DNA of 64,000 nt, taken from positions 5,039,006 through 5,103,005 of the forward strand of contig NZ_VSWH01000001.1 of NCBI RefSeq assembly GCF_009602705.1. The letters are read 5' to 3'. Both the position numbers and the translations under genes were made by a program. Of this stretch, positions 35,647 to 45,900 are shown piece after piece. The notes under the pieces are model-generated. The model searched no databases and was not told the origin of the DNA. It saw nothing but the letters and a program-made list of their open reading frames with translations. Numbering within the stretch: position 1 is the stretch's first letter; every line of letters starts with the position of its first letter. The DNA comes from Chryseobacterium vaccae. GTDB lineage: Bacteria; Bacteroidota; Bacteroidia; Flavobacteriales; Weeksellaceae.

Positions 35647-35962
35647 AATCAGAATGGATAACTGTTAAAAACGGGATAAATATAACTATTTTTTATAGAA
35701 TGTTAATGTATTTTTGTGATATTTCGATAATTACTTAGAAATATATGTTTTTATTGAGGATATAATTTTTAGAGATTATATTTCAATAGCCTGCTTTTGC
35801 GTCCGATGGTTATACCCTATATATTTACAAACAGGACAGGATGACTTTAGCCTGATAATTTTCAGTTTTTTTTAATTGGGGCTTTTTCCCTGTATATATA
35901 GGGTGTTTTTCCTGTGATTTTATTAATTGATGTTATATAGCTTTGTTAGTATAAATAACGTC
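35647..35962. promoter_or_regulatory. Control region of the injection-system operon
   Basis: This region of about 316 bases has no gene. It contains a perfect 11-bp inverted repeat, ACCCTATATAT (35814-35824) and ATATATAGGGT (35894-35904), and a near-palindrome CCCTGTATATATAGGG around the second arm. A -7 box TAGCTTTG lies at 35938-35945, 17 bases before the cap gene start. The -33 box is weak, which fits a promoter needing an activator; that reading is inference. The alternative start at 35927 lies upstream of the -7 box and is unlikely. Confidence 0.55.
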
Positions 35963-36634
35963 ATGAAAATCAAAGAGTTCCTTTCCAGACTTGTTGCTGC
36001 TGTGAATGCAGAAATAACAGGAACCCCCATTGTTGAACTAGCCAATATAGCCACTTTAAACGATGGAGATGAATTTCTTTCTTCCAAATCTTCTATCATT
36101 TTATCAATCGTCAACATAGAAGAAGATAAGATCCTTAAAAATCAGAGTTTATACAAGAACCAGCTTTCACCGGGGGGCAGCATGGAAAAATACAGAAATC
36201 CAACTCAGAATTTAATTCTATCACTCTTGTTTGCCTCTTATAATATAGACCAGTCGAAATACACAGAAGGAATAGATAAGCTGGAAGTCGTGATCCGGTA
36301 CTTTCAGAATAAAAATGTTTTTTACTGGCAGGCTCCCAATTTATTGGAAAATATACCGGAAACCGGTTCTTATGATAAGCTTGTATTTGAAATGGTAAGC
36401 CTGAAGATGGATCAGCTCAATCAGATGTGGTCCTGTCTTGGATCCAGATATATCCCTTCAGTGCTGTATCGGGTACAGATGCTTTCCATTCAGGCAGAAG
36501 AAACTACATCAGATAAAATCATTGAAAAAGCTGATGTCAGACTTTGGGAAAACAATCCGCATGACTCTGCCGGACATCTCGAATCAGGTGTCTTCACCAA
36601 AAATGCCAATAACGAAATTATACCAACTACATAA
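35963..36634 (+). CDS. eCIS tail terminator/cap protein (DUF4255, Afp16/Pvc16-like)
   Basis: This is a 223-residue protein of the DUF4255 type. The segments IVELANIATLND, ILSIVNIEEDKILKN and NLILSLLFASYN match the N-terminal domain of Afp16/Pvc16, which caps the distal end of the inner tube and sheath. It is the first gene of the eCIS operon. The start at 35963 (MKIKEFLSRL) sits 17 bases after a TAnnTTTG box. The sheath gene begins 11 bases after its stop. Confidence 0.88.
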   Translation: MKIKEFLSRLVAAVNAEITGTPIVELANIATLNDGDEFLSSKSSIILSIVNIEEDKILKNQSLYKNQLSPGGSMEKYRNPTQNLILSLLFASYNIDQSKYTEGIDKLEVVIRYFQNKNVFYWQAPNLLENIPETGSYDKLVFEMVSLKMDQLNQMWSCLGSRYIPSVLYRVQMLSIQAEETTSDKIIEKADVRLWENNPHDSAGHLESGVFTKNANNEIIPTT

Positions 36635-36645
36635 AATTAATCATC

Positions 36646-38649
36646 ATGAATATTAGTGCCATTAAAACCCCGGGAGTATATATCAATGAAATTGATGCAT
36701 TTCCTCCTTCCATTGCCAATGTGGCAACCGCTATCCCTGCATTTGTAGGATTTACAGAAAAGGCCTCGCTGAAAAAAGATGCCGTGAGGATTACTTCGAT
36801 GCTGGAGTATGAACAGATTTTTGGAGGAGCACCTGAGCCCAAAAGTATTACTGTCGTTTTAGACGCAAACAACCAGCCTACGGATGCCTGCAAAGTTGAA
36901 GAAAGCATCTTTAAGCTCTATAACAGTCTACAGCTTTTTTATGCTAACGGCGGCGGGGTCTGCTATATCGTTTCTATAGGAATCTATGATGATCAACCGG
37001 ATTTTACAAGCGCCGGAACAAAAGATTTATTTATTGCAGGTCTGCAGTTATTAGAAAAGAAAGACGAACCTACTTTATTATTATTTCCTGATGCAGCGGG
37101 TTTATCAACAGCTAATTTACTGGGAATGGTTCAGGCAGAAGCATTAAAACAATGCAATAAGCTTATGGACAGGTTCAGCATAATAGATGTAAAACAAGAG
37201 GCAGATTTAATTCAGGACAGCGAAGATTTCAGAAATGAAGTCGGAAACCAGTTCTTAAAATACGGAGCAGCTTATTATCCGTATCTGCAATGTAATTTTC
37301 CGTATCAGTTCAGATTTCATTATATCAATGCGCAGGTGAACTTTTCAGACATCTATAAAAATGATGCTAAGATTGTAAAACTACTGAGTGATTTTCAGGA
37401 ATTGTATTCGGAAATATATGATAACAGTTACGAATTTAAATGGAGCAGCCTGGATAAAGAAAAGACAACTGTTGAATTTGAAGACAATGATCCCGAAAAA
37501 ACATTAAACACAAACGCCTATATCGATAAAATATGGAAGCTGTTGGCTGTTTTCAAAGAATTAAATTCAGTTACCAACGGCTCTTATAAGAGTTATCTTA
37601 AAGACATTGTCTCTGTTAATTTAAAAAAATATGCACAGCAGCTCTTTGATTTTAAAGGAGAATATGATACGCTGCTGGTGCAGACATTACCAAGCCTAGA
37701 TATTGAAGCAGGAACTGCATTTGGAGACGTCACCCGAAATCTGACAAATGATGAAAAAACGCTTGTCAATAACACCTCTTTTGATACCATAATATGGGGA
37801 AGTTTAGCTATGGCTGATTCTTACAAAGACAAGCTGAACATAAAGTTAATTGATCAGGATGGCAATGAAATAAAAGACGGAGCAAACAGCTTGAAAATTA
37901 TTAACATTCCTATTATTCAGGCTGAATTAGATAAAATACTGTCAAATGTTGTTCAGACGATGAATTCGGTATTGAGTGCAATTTCAAATTATATTCTGGA
38001 AGAAGAAAAGAAGCTGATCACCCAGCTGCCGTTATTCAAACAAATTACCGATAAATTATCCCAATTTATGAATACCGTTCCGCCTTCCGGAGCTATTGCA
38101 GGAATTTATGCTCAGACTGATGCTACCCGCGGAGTATGGAAAGCTCCAGCCAATGTAAGTATAAACGGAATCGTTGGATTAACGGATGATATTAACGACA
38201 AAGATCAGGAAGATATGAATATTCATGAAACCGGAAAATCCATCAATGCGATCCGAAAATTTACAGGAAGAGGAACTCTGGTCTGGGGTGCGAGAACGCT
38301 GGCCGGAAACAGCAATGACTGGCGTTATATCAATGTGAGAAGATTAGCCAATATGATTGAAGAATCAGCGAAAAAAGCCTGTATGCAGTTTGTGTTTGAG
38401 CCCAATGTTGCTCAAACCTGGGTTAATGTAAAGGGAATGATCGAGAACTACCTGACCACTCTCTGGAATGATGGTGCTTTAGCCGGAGCAAAACCGGAGC
38501 ACGCTTTCTTTGTAGCAGTTGGATTAAACCAAACAATGTCTGCACAGGATATCCTTGAAGGCAGAATGATCGTAAAAATAGGATATGCCCCTTCAAGACC
38601 TGCAGAATTTATCATTTTGGAATTCAAACAGATACAGCAAAAATCTTAA
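36646..38649 (+). CDS. eCIS contractile sheath protein (single, long form)
   Basis: This is a 667-residue sheath protein. The N-terminal strand (KTPGVYINEIDAFPPSIANV) that links neighbouring subunits and the C-terminal domain (IYAQTDATRGVWKAPAN, then NVRRLANMIEESAKKAC and IGYAPSRPAEFIILEF) are classic for phage and eCIS sheaths. Between about residues 170 and 475 lies a large insertion rich in charged helices, not seen in the shorter (about 350-500 residue) sheaths of Afp, PVC and MAC. Afp and PVC carry three sheath genes; here there is only one. The sheath contracts to drive the tube into a target membrane. Confidence 0.94.
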   Translation: MNISAIKTPGVYINEIDAFPPSIANVATAIPAFVGFTEKASLKKDAVRITSMLEYEQIFGGAPEPKSITVVLDANNQPTDACKVEESIFKLYNSLQLFYANGGGVCYIVSIGIYDDQPDFTSAGTKDLFIAGLQLLEKKDEPTLLLFPDAAGLSTANLLGMVQAEALKQCNKLMDRFSIIDVKQEADLIQDSEDFRNEVGNQFLKYGAAYYPYLQCNFPYQFRFHYINAQVNFSDIYKNDAKIVKLLSDFQELYSEIYDNSYEFKWSSLDKEKTTVEFEDNDPEKTLNTNAYIDKIWKLLAVFKELNSVTNGSYKSYLKDIVSVNLKKYAQQLFDFKGEYDTLLVQTLPSLDIEAGTAFGDVTRNLTNDEKTLVNNTSFDTIIWGSLAMADSYKDKLNIKLIDQDGNEIKDGANSLKIINIPIIQAELDKILSNVVQTMNSVLSAISNYILEEEKKLITQLPLFKQITDKLSQFMNTVPPSGAIAGIYAQTDATRGVWKAPANVSINGIVGLTDDINDKDQEDMNIHETGKSINAIRKFTGRGTLVWGARTLAGNSNDWRYINVRRLANMIEESAKKACMQFVFEPNVAQTWVNVKGMIENYLTTLWNDGALAGAKPEHAFFVAVGLNQTMSAQDILEGRMIVKIGYAPSRPAEFIILEFKQIQQKS

Positions 38650-38673
38650 TTATTAATTCTAAAACTATACAAC

Positions 38674-39111
38674 ATGACAAGTACAGATTTTCCGCTACCA
38701 AAGTTTCACTTCAGTGTAGAATGGGGCGGCTGTAAAATAGCTTTTACAGAAGTATCCGGACTCAATAAAGAAATGGATATTATAGAACACCGGGTAGGAT
38801 CAAGTCCTGAATTCTTTAAAAAGAAAATGCCGGGAATGCTTAAGCTCAGTAATATTACGCTTAAAAGAGGAATATTCGCAGGAGATAATGAATTTTATGA
38901 CTGGTACAATACTGTTGCATTAAATACCGTGGAACGCCGTAACATCACTATTTCTTTATTAAATGAAAACCACGAGCCTAAAGTCGTATGGAAAGTAAAA
39001 GATTGTTTTATCGTTTCCTTAAAATGTACAGATATGAAATCTGATGCCAATGAAGCAGCCATAGACTCTGTAGAAATTGCCAATCACGGATTTACAATGG
39101 AGCACCTATAA
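38674..39111 (+). CDS. eCIS inner tube protein (Afp1/Pvc1, T4 gp19-like)
   Basis: This is a 145-residue tube protein. The segments FPLPKFHFSVEW, FTEVSGLNKEMDIIEHR and GMLKLSNITLKRGIFAG are the core pattern of Hcp/gp19-like tube subunits, ending in ANEAAIDSVEIANHGFT. Hexamers of it stack into the inner tube inside the sheath. It follows the sheath gene by 24 bases. Confidence 0.93.
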   Translation: MTSTDFPLPKFHFSVEWGGCKIAFTEVSGLNKEMDIIEHRVGSSPEFFKKKMPGMLKLSNITLKRGIFAGDNEFYDWYNTVALNTVERRNITISLLNENHEPKVVWKVKDCFIVSLKCTDMKSDANEAAIDSVEIANHGFTMEHL

Positions 39112-39122
39112 ATCTAAACATT

Positions 39123-39581
39123 ATGTCTGACAGCAATCCCATTCCCGGTTTTTACTTTTCCGTCATCTTTGAATTATTGCCGCAATTCAGTATTGATACA
39201 AAATTTCAAAGTGTAAACGGATTGAAGGTTACGATGGAAACGGAGCCTTATACCGAGGGCGGACAAAATAAATTCAAACACAGCTTGCCGCTGCGTTCAG
39301 GATATCAGGATCTGGTTCTGAAAAGAGGATTAACTTCGGATATGTCTGGCTTATCCATGTGGTGTAATCAGGCATTGGAGGATTTTGTTTTTTATCCCGC
39401 CAACCTGGTTGTTTCCTTATTGAATGAAAAAGGAAATCCTCTGAAAGTATGGTATGTATCCCATGCCATCCCGTTGAGCTATGAATTCAGTGATTTTGAT
39501 GCAGAACAGAATAAAATTGTGATTGAAACCATTACACTGAAATATAATTTTTTTAAAGAACTGCCGGTTCCAGGCTTTTAA
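39123..39581 (+). CDS. eCIS second tube protein (Afp5/Pvc5-like tube initiator)
   Basis: This is a 152-residue tube homologue with the pattern IPGFYFSVIFEL, KFQSVNGLKVTME and YQDLVLKRGLTSDM. It is divergent from the main tube protein. In Afp/PVC a second tube paralogue (Afp5) forms the first ring on the baseplate; position and divergence suggest the same role here. Confidence 0.87.
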   Translation: MSDSNPIPGFYFSVIFELLPQFSIDTKFQSVNGLKVTMETEPYTEGGQNKFKHSLPLRSGYQDLVLKRGLTSDMSGLSMWCNQALEDFVFYPANLVVSLLNEKGNPLKVWYVSHAIPLSYEFSDFDAEQNKIVIETITLKYNFFKELPVPGF

Positions 39582-39591
39582 TACTTGAAAA

Positions 39592-39765
39592 ATGGCTATT
39601 CAGATTAAAGAATTACACATCAAAGTGAAGATTGAAGAAGAGCCGGTAAATTCTACCCGTTCTGAGCAGACAGATCCTCTGAAGATGCAGGAACTGAAAT
39701 CGCAGCTCATTAAAGAGTGTACCCGTGAAGTACTGGAAAAACTTAAAGAAAAAAAAGAAAGATGA
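39592..39765 (+). CDS. Small eCIS protein, DUF5908-like (Afp6-position), 57 aa
   Basis: This 57-residue frame is too short for ordinary ORF calling. It starts 10 bases after the tube gene and ends in an ATGA overlap with the next gene, strong evidence of real translation. The peptide begins MAIQIKELHIKVKIEEE and ends in a Lys/Glu-rich helix. The N-terminal pattern fits the small DUF5908 family found at the Afp6 position of eCIS clusters; its molecular role is not known. Confidence 0.8.
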   Translation: MAIQIKELHIKVKIEEEPVNSTRSEQTDPLKMQELKSQLIKECTREVLEKLKEKKER

Positions 39766-40529
39766 TACAGGCAGCATTGGGTATTATAGACAAAATGCGG
39801 ATCGAAGTTTACGAGGATAATAAATATACCACCCCCAAAAAAACCATTTTCGTACAGCTCAATCCGGAGAAATATACCCGCAAAAACAATGTTACATTCT
39901 CCGAAGATCAGCCGATGGGAGCTTCAGCCAATAATCTCAGCTTCAGCAAAAGCCAGAGCGAAGAAGTGACTTTCGATTTTATTTTCGACAGTTCGGGTGT
40001 TGTACCGCCGGGAAAGATAAAAGACGGCAAAGGAGAGATGTCGTTACTGGATAAAGCAGGAGATGTTCTGGATGCACTTACCCCCGCCATTGTAAATCCT
40101 TTTGCAGAGGTAAAATCGGTGGAGGAGCATGTGGAAGCATTTAAAAATCTTACCATCGGATATAACGGAAAAACTCATCAGACCGCTTATTTGCAGCTTC
40201 TTTGGGGAGCATTCAAACTCCAGTGCCGCATGAAGAGCATGGATATAGAATATACGCTTTTCAGAAAAGACGGACGGCCCATCAGAGCTAAAGTTAAATG
40301 TGTTTTTAAGGCAACAGCAACACATCAGATCATGGTTGCAGAGCAAAATAAAACATCTCCGGATCTTACCCATCTTAAAACGGTGAGTATGAATGACAAA
40401 CTGGTGCTTATGGCAGAAAATATCTATGAAAATCCTTCATATTATGTGGATGTAGCTCAGGTCAATAAGCTGTTAAGCTTCAGAAAAATAGAAACCGGGC
40501 AAAACATTTCGTTTCCGCCTATTAAATAA
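39762..40529 (+). CDS. eCIS tube/baseplate adaptor with LysM (Afp7/Pvc7)
   Basis: This is a 255-residue protein. The N-terminal region (FVQLNPEKYTRKNNVTFSEDQ) is the CIS tube-protein/Afp7 domain, and a LysM-like C-terminus (NDKLVLMAENIYENPSYYVDVAQVN) follows. In Afp/PVC and T4 (gp53/gp54-like) this part joins the tube to the spike and baseplate. It overlaps the preceding small gene by 4 bases and precedes the spike gene by 6. Confidence 0.92.
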   Translation: MIQAALGIIDKMRIEVYEDNKYTTPKKTIFVQLNPEKYTRKNNVTFSEDQPMGASANNLSFSKSQSEEVTFDFIFDSSGVVPPGKIKDGKGEMSLLDKAGDVLDALTPAIVNPFAEVKSVEEHVEAFKNLTIGYNGKTHQTAYLQLLWGAFKLQCRMKSMDIEYTLFRKDGRPIRAKVKCVFKATATHQIMVAEQNKTSPDLTHLKTVSMNDKLVLMAENIYENPSYYVDVAQVNKLLSFRKIETGQNISFPPIK

Positions 40530-40535
40530 AATGAT

Positions 40536-42206
40536 ATGCCAGTTCAACCTTATATACCGACTGATGATCTGCTAAAACTGGAATTTTTAACAGATGGGAA
40601 AAATAACGGCCTTGACACGCTATTGAAAGATGCACAGGTGACCTTTGAACTGAATAAAATCCCTTTTGCCAAATTTACTTTTATAGCTCCAAATCCTGAT
40701 GTAGAAGCTCCAGCTGGATCACCCACAGATCAGCTTAAAAAAGGACAGAAAATAGAAGTGAAAGTAACGGTGAATAAAAAACCTGAGACCCTGTTCAAAG
40801 GATTTATTAAGTCTGTTGAACGAAAAATCAGCGAAAGTGGAACTACCATAAAATTAGAATGTAAAGACGAGGCTTATCAACTGACTGAACCTTCTGAAAA
40901 ACCAGATAACAGTACCGAAACTTTCAAAACAAAATTAGACGAATTTTTAAGTCAGGCCAATGTTGCCAATAAACTTCAGTCAAAAGGGCAAAGCTGGGAA
41001 AATGAAAAGATCACCCGTAATCTGCATACCCTTCCCTGGGATTATCTTGTAGGATTTCTAGATTCAGTTGGTCTGATGGTGAATGTAAGAAACGGGGAAT
41101 TCAATGCTTTGGATATTTTAGAACCTGCTTCCGAAGAAAAGTATTGTGCAGAAAACGGAATCAATGTATTCTCATTTTCGTGCAGGGAAGATGAGACTAA
41201 AAAACTGAGCAAGGTGTCAATCGGCTATTGGGATCTTTCTTCTCAGGCTATGGAAAAAATTGAAACAGAACAGGAGGCTGAAAAAAATATAAAGACCCTT
41301 ACCCTTAATGAAAGCCGGCTTTTAACCGCTACAGTGACAAGAATAGCAGATACATTTCTTAAAAAAAGCAGCCATACGGTAATTCAGGGTGAGCTTTTAA
41401 CTTTCGGAAATCTGGAGGCTAAAGCAGGAGATTTCCTGAGCTGTAGTAAGGTGAATAAAGAAATTGATAAAAAGAAGTTGCTGATTAGCAAAGAGCACCA
41501 CACCTTTGAAAATGGCAGCTGGAAAACCGAATATACTTTCGGAATAGAAACAGAACAGTCTTTTATTGAAACGAACTTTCCCTCTGTTCCGGCTCAACAG
41601 GCACAAACCGGGCAAGTCAATTCAGTAAGCGGATTACAGATTGGCGTTGTGACTCAGATTGAAGAAGATCCTGATAGGCAGTTCAGAATAAAAGTAAGAA
41701 TACCCACACTCTCCGAAAAAGGAGAGGGGATCTGGGCAAGATTAGCCAGTGTATTTTCAGGAAAGAAAATGGGAAGTTTTTTAATTCCCGATGTAAATGA
41801 TGAGGTTATTGTAGGATGCCTGGGAGATAATCCGGATACCCCTGTAATTCTGGGAAGTCTTTACAGCTTAAAGATTGAAATGCCGTTTCCCATTCAGAAA
41901 GAAAACTACATAAAAGGTCTGGTCACCAAAGAAGGGACTACCATACAGCTGGACGATGATAAAAAATCTATCGAACTCAGTACAAAAAAAGGGAACAAAC
42001 TCCTGATCAGCGATGATAAAAAAGGCTTTGTATTGGAAGACCAGAATGGAAATAAGATCCTGATGAATGCCGACGGAATCACATTAGACAGCAGCAAAGA
42101 CATCATTCTTAAAGCAAAAATGGATTTCAAAATGGATTCGGCAAAAGCGGCGCTTTCTGCGTCTGCCACAATGGATGTAAAAGGAGGAATCATAAAACTC
42201 AATTAA
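40536..42206 (+). CDS. eCIS VgrG-like spike (Afp8/Pvc8)
   Basis: This 556-residue spike protein has an N-terminal gp27-like part (about 1-360) and a gp5-like OB fold from about residue 365 (GLQIGVVTQIEEDPDRQ, then VNDEVIVGCLGDNPDTPVIL). The C-terminal beta-helix (GNKLLISDDKKGFVL, ILMNADGITLDS) is short. It trimerises to form the central spike. No extra enzymatic domain is fused, so it is structural. The PAAR gene follows after 1 base. Confidence 0.94.
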   Translation: MPVQPYIPTDDLLKLEFLTDGKNNGLDTLLKDAQVTFELNKIPFAKFTFIAPNPDVEAPAGSPTDQLKKGQKIEVKVTVNKKPETLFKGFIKSVERKISESGTTIKLECKDEAYQLTEPSEKPDNSTETFKTKLDEFLSQANVANKLQSKGQSWENEKITRNLHTLPWDYLVGFLDSVGLMVNVRNGEFNALDILEPASEEKYCAENGINVFSFSCREDETKKLSKVSIGYWDLSSQAMEKIETEQEAEKNIKTLTLNESRLLTATVTRIADTFLKKSSHTVIQGELLTFGNLEAKAGDFLSCSKVNKEIDKKKLLISKEHHTFENGSWKTEYTFGIETEQSFIETNFPSVPAQQAQTGQVNSVSGLQIGVVTQIEEDPDRQFRIKVRIPTLSEKGEGIWARLASVFSGKKMGSFLIPDVNDEVIVGCLGDNPDTPVILGSLYSLKIEMPFPIQKENYIKGLVTKEGTTIQLDDDKKSIELSTKKGNKLLISDDKKGFVLEDQNGNKILMNADGITLDSSKDIILKAKMDFKMDSAKAALSASATMDVKGGIIKLN

Positions 42207-42207
42207 T

Positions 42208-42498
42208 ATGCCCGCAGCAGCAAGAACCAGTGACATGCATGTATGTCCGATGACTACAGGAACAGTGCCCCATGTTGGGGGACCCATTTTACCGGGAGGA
42301 AATTCTACTGTATTAATCGGAGGAATGCCCGCTTCGGTAGTAGGAGACAGTTGTGTTTGTACAGGGCCGCCAGATACCATCGTAAAAGGTTCGGCAACTG
42401 TACTTATTGGTGGAGTTCCCGCCGCAAGAATGGGAGATTCTACCGCACACGGAGGAACCATTGTTTTAGGCTGTCCCACAGTAATTATAGGAGATTAA
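42208..42498 (+). CDS. eCIS PAAR tip protein (Afp10/Pvc10)
   Basis: This is a 96-residue PAAR-repeat protein with the typical start MPAAARTSDMHVCPM, GGPILPGGNSTVLIGG and repeated GGxPAxxxGD units ending in GCPTVIIGD. It caps the spike and sharpens the tip, probably binding a metal through His and Cys. It has no effector extension. Confidence 0.94.
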   Translation: MPAAARTSDMHVCPMTTGTVPHVGGPILPGGNSTVLIGGMPASVVGDSCVCTGPPDTIVKGSATVLIGGVPAARMGDSTAHGGTIVLGCPTVIIGD

Positions 42499-42509
42499 AA
42501 AAAATAAGC

Positions 42510-42926
42510 ATGAAAACAGATGACTTTTTGGGAAAAGGATGGGGATTTCCTCCGGCTTTTAATAGCATCACAGGAACGGTTGAAACGGTTTCCGGTGAAA
42601 AAGATATTCAGGAAAGTCTGCAGATTTTACTGAGCACACAGCTTACAGAAAGGATAATGCGGTCAGACTTTGGCTGCGATCTCACACCGCTTCTGTTTGA
42701 AAATGTAACCGTAACGCTCCTCACAAAAATTAAAGGCATTATTGAACATGCCATTCTGAAATATGAGCCAAGAATAGATTTGAATGATATTTATTTTGGT
42801 TCAGAAACCAATGCTACACAGGGGATAATCAGAATTGAAGTTGAATACACCATCCGCGCTACCAACTCAAGACTTAATTATGTGTTCCCGTACTATCTGG
42901 AAGAAGGAACTTTTATAAAAATCTGA
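42510..42926 (+). CDS. eCIS baseplate wedge protein, gp25-like (Afp9/Pvc9)
   Basis: This is a 138-residue gp25/TssE-like protein. The ATG at 42510 gives the expected N-terminus (DFLGKGWGFPPAF). Helix ESLQILLSTQLTERIMRSDFG carries the family's ERxMRxxFG-like motif. It starts sheath and baseplate assembly. A much longer frame that opens at 42243 overlaps the PAAR gene in another frame and was not used. Confidence 0.93.
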   Translation: MKTDDFLGKGWGFPPAFNSITGTVETVSGEKDIQESLQILLSTQLTERIMRSDFGCDLTPLLFENVTVTLLTKIKGIIEHAILKYEPRIDLNDIYFGSETNATQGIIRIEVEYTIRATNSRLNYVFPYYLEEGTFIKI

Positions 42927-42930
42927 TGCC

Positions 42931-45900
42931 ATGGAAAACTGTTCTTCAAAAATATCAATCCATCAGGGAATGGGAACAACCCAAAATGCAAGGTTTTTAG
43001 CAGCCTTACAGCCCTCTTATTTTCTTCTGGACGAAAGAGAAGAAATAGACTATGTGGTATTGGCTCAGAAAATGTCTCACTACCTCAGTTATTTCAATGA
43101 ATCCGATTCCCAAAACGAACAAAGTGACTGGTCACCGTTTTTTGCTGTTGAATCTACCGCGGTTTTAGCACAGATATTCAAATGGAATATAGAGGACTAT
43201 GAGAAAAAATATGAAAATGAAAAAAAATCCATTGCATTAATCAATGATGATAAAGAACAGAAAAAACGGATCCTGAACATTTTTGAAAAAATCCAGGATG
43301 ATTTTATCCGTCTTACCGATAAAGTAAACAGGATAGATGACCGCATCTCAATAAAAGAATTTTTAGTAAGCTCTAAAATAAATATCGAAAAGCAGCTGAA
43401 TGAGATCCTTTTAAGAATCACAGAAGCAGGTTCAATACTTACCTTACTGCAGAGTTATCGGCTCGATAAAAATATTCAGCAGCTTTTCGGCTTGCTGCTG
43501 TACTGGAAAAACAGCACCGGAGAGGCCTTTGCACAGCAATTGGAAAATTACCCTTCCCATACACCGCATTATGCCTTATTTCTGGCCTTTTTAAAGCTTC
43601 TGGGCATTGCAAAAAAACACCTGAATGACTTTACCAAAAGACATCTGGACTTCTATTACAAAGATATTTTAAAGCTGCTTCCACAAAAGGCACAGCCTGA
43701 TTTTGTTCATTTGCTGATAGAGCCTGCTGCCGATAAAGAAGCTTTCCTCTTAGCAAAGAATACCATTTTTTCAGCAGGGAAAAATTCGCAGGGAAAAAAT
43801 AAATTTTATGCTTCTACTTCAGATCAGGTGATTAATGCTGTGAAAATTAAATATTTCCTAAGTCATCATCTTGTTCAGAATACCTGGAAAAAGGCAGATT
43901 TGCTTCCCTTAAACGCGGCTAACATTCCATTCTCAGCTTTTCCATCTTCCTCAGAAAAAACCGAAATCGGCCTTCTTCTGGCAAGCCCGTTATTCTATAT
44001 GAAAGGCGGAACAAGAACCATTATTTTAAAATTTAACCCTCATAGCTTAGATCCCAATTCATTCGACTTCTGGATCACTGGCGAAAAAAAATGGATAGAA
44101 ATTACTAAGGAAAATAAAGAATTAACTGAGGATGAATACATTAAGCTTACTATTCCTGCTTCAGAAAAAGCGATTGTTCCGTTTAATAAAGAAATTCATA
44201 CAGGAGAAGCTGTAGCCACATCACACCCGGTTCTGAAAATAATTCCCATAAATAATACCGAAAAAATTGACTGTAAAACACTTGAAATAGGAATCAGCGT
44301 AAGCGGGCTTAAAAATTTAATTGTTGCCACCGATACAGGAGTTGTAGATATTAATAAACCTTTCAGGCCTTTTGGAGATTTTCCCAAAAACGGAAACGGC
44401 TTCATTATCGGATGCAACGAATTTTTCATGAAAAAAAGAGCCGCTGCCCGGTTTTCAATAGAATCGGATGCGCTGTCATCTGCTTTGTCTATTGGCTCCG
44501 TTACCTATACTTTATTTAACTCAAGTTTACTTAACACTAATTTACTTAATACCAATATCCAGACTTTTAATAAAATATCAGCCATTCAGCCGTTCGCAGA
44601 TACCAATATGCAGGCATCATTTAACTATTCCGGCATTCAGGCAGCTGATTTTGTCAACTCTATGTATATCTCCCTCATCCATCATTCTAAATTATTGGTA
44701 ATGAAAAATGGGCAGTTTGTTAAAAGTGATCAGACCAATTTCAATTCCATTTATACCAACAACAGTCCCGTAAGTGAATATTCAGAAGATACGGTTCCTG
44801 ATAAAGAAAGTATTTCGGGATATATAAGAATTCAGCTGGATGATACTAAATATGAAGGTGAAAAATTTATGCAGGATTATATAGCGGCTGCGAAATTACC
44901 CAATCCTGTTTTGCCGGCAGTACCTGTTATTCAGTCGCTGAACATGGATTATTCAGTCACCGAAACATATAGTTTCAGCCCTTCAGATGATCATCTTAAT
45001 GTATTGGAATATTATCATCTTTTACCTTTTGGCTATGAAAAATTAAACCCAAAATCTTCCTTATCCTTTATCCCTGATTTACCGGGCCAGGGAGAAATCT
45101 ATATCGGATTTGAAAATGCACAGCCAGGAAACGGATTGAGCCTTCTTTTTCAAATGGCGGAAGGAACAGCTAACCCAAGAAAAGAACCCGCAGGAATATC
45201 GTGGGCATACCTATCAGAAAATCAATGGAAATCAATAAATTCACACGATATAGGAGATGAGACTCTTGGGCTTTTGCAATCCGGAATTATTAATCTCACC
45301 ATTCCTGAGTTTGACAATACAAAAACAGTTGTGTTACCAGGCCATCTTTTCTGGCTGCGGATTTCAGTCAGTGAACTAGACAGAATCTGTCATTTTGCAG
45401 GCATACACGAACAGGCCTTAAAAGCCGTTTTATTTGATTTTGAAAATAATGGAAGCGGTTTTCTTGAAATAACTCCGAAAGAAACCATTTCAAAACTCTA
45501 TCAGCCTGATTCTTCCGTGAAAAAAGTAAAACAGCCATATCCTTCTTTTGGAGGAAAAAGGCAGGAAGAAGACAACCAGCTCTATCAACGAAGCAGTGAA
45601 AGGCTGCGACATAAACAACGGTCTATTACTTCCTGGGATTACGAAAGGCTTATTTTACAGGAATTTCCGGAAGTATACAGAGTAAAATGCCTGAATCATT
45701 ACCGATATGATTCCAAAAGTGTTTCCAATGTTTCTGCAGGATATGTAACACTGATTCCCGTTGCCAAATCACCCGGTTCATCCACCGTTTGGGAATGGAA
45801 GCCATTACTGAGCCTAAGCACTTTACAGCGCATTAAAAACAGGATTACAGAATGGTGTTCCCCTCATGTGCGGTTATCTGTAAAACCTCCCATTTTAGAA

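Noticed and set aside
35927..35962. Upstream in-frame start of the eCIS cap protein
   Set aside because: It lies before the TAGCTTTG promoter box, so it would not be transcribed; the DUF4255 domain begins at the later start.
40044..42479. Several antisense frames over the spike and PAAR genes
   Set aside because: They are shadows of well-supported genes on the plus strand, with no start signals or family motifs.
42243..42509. Upstream extension of the gp25-like gene overlapping the PAAR gene
   Set aside because: The extension is an out-of-frame reading of the PAAR gene and rich in unlikely Arg/His; the ATG at 42510 gives the family's standard N-terminus.
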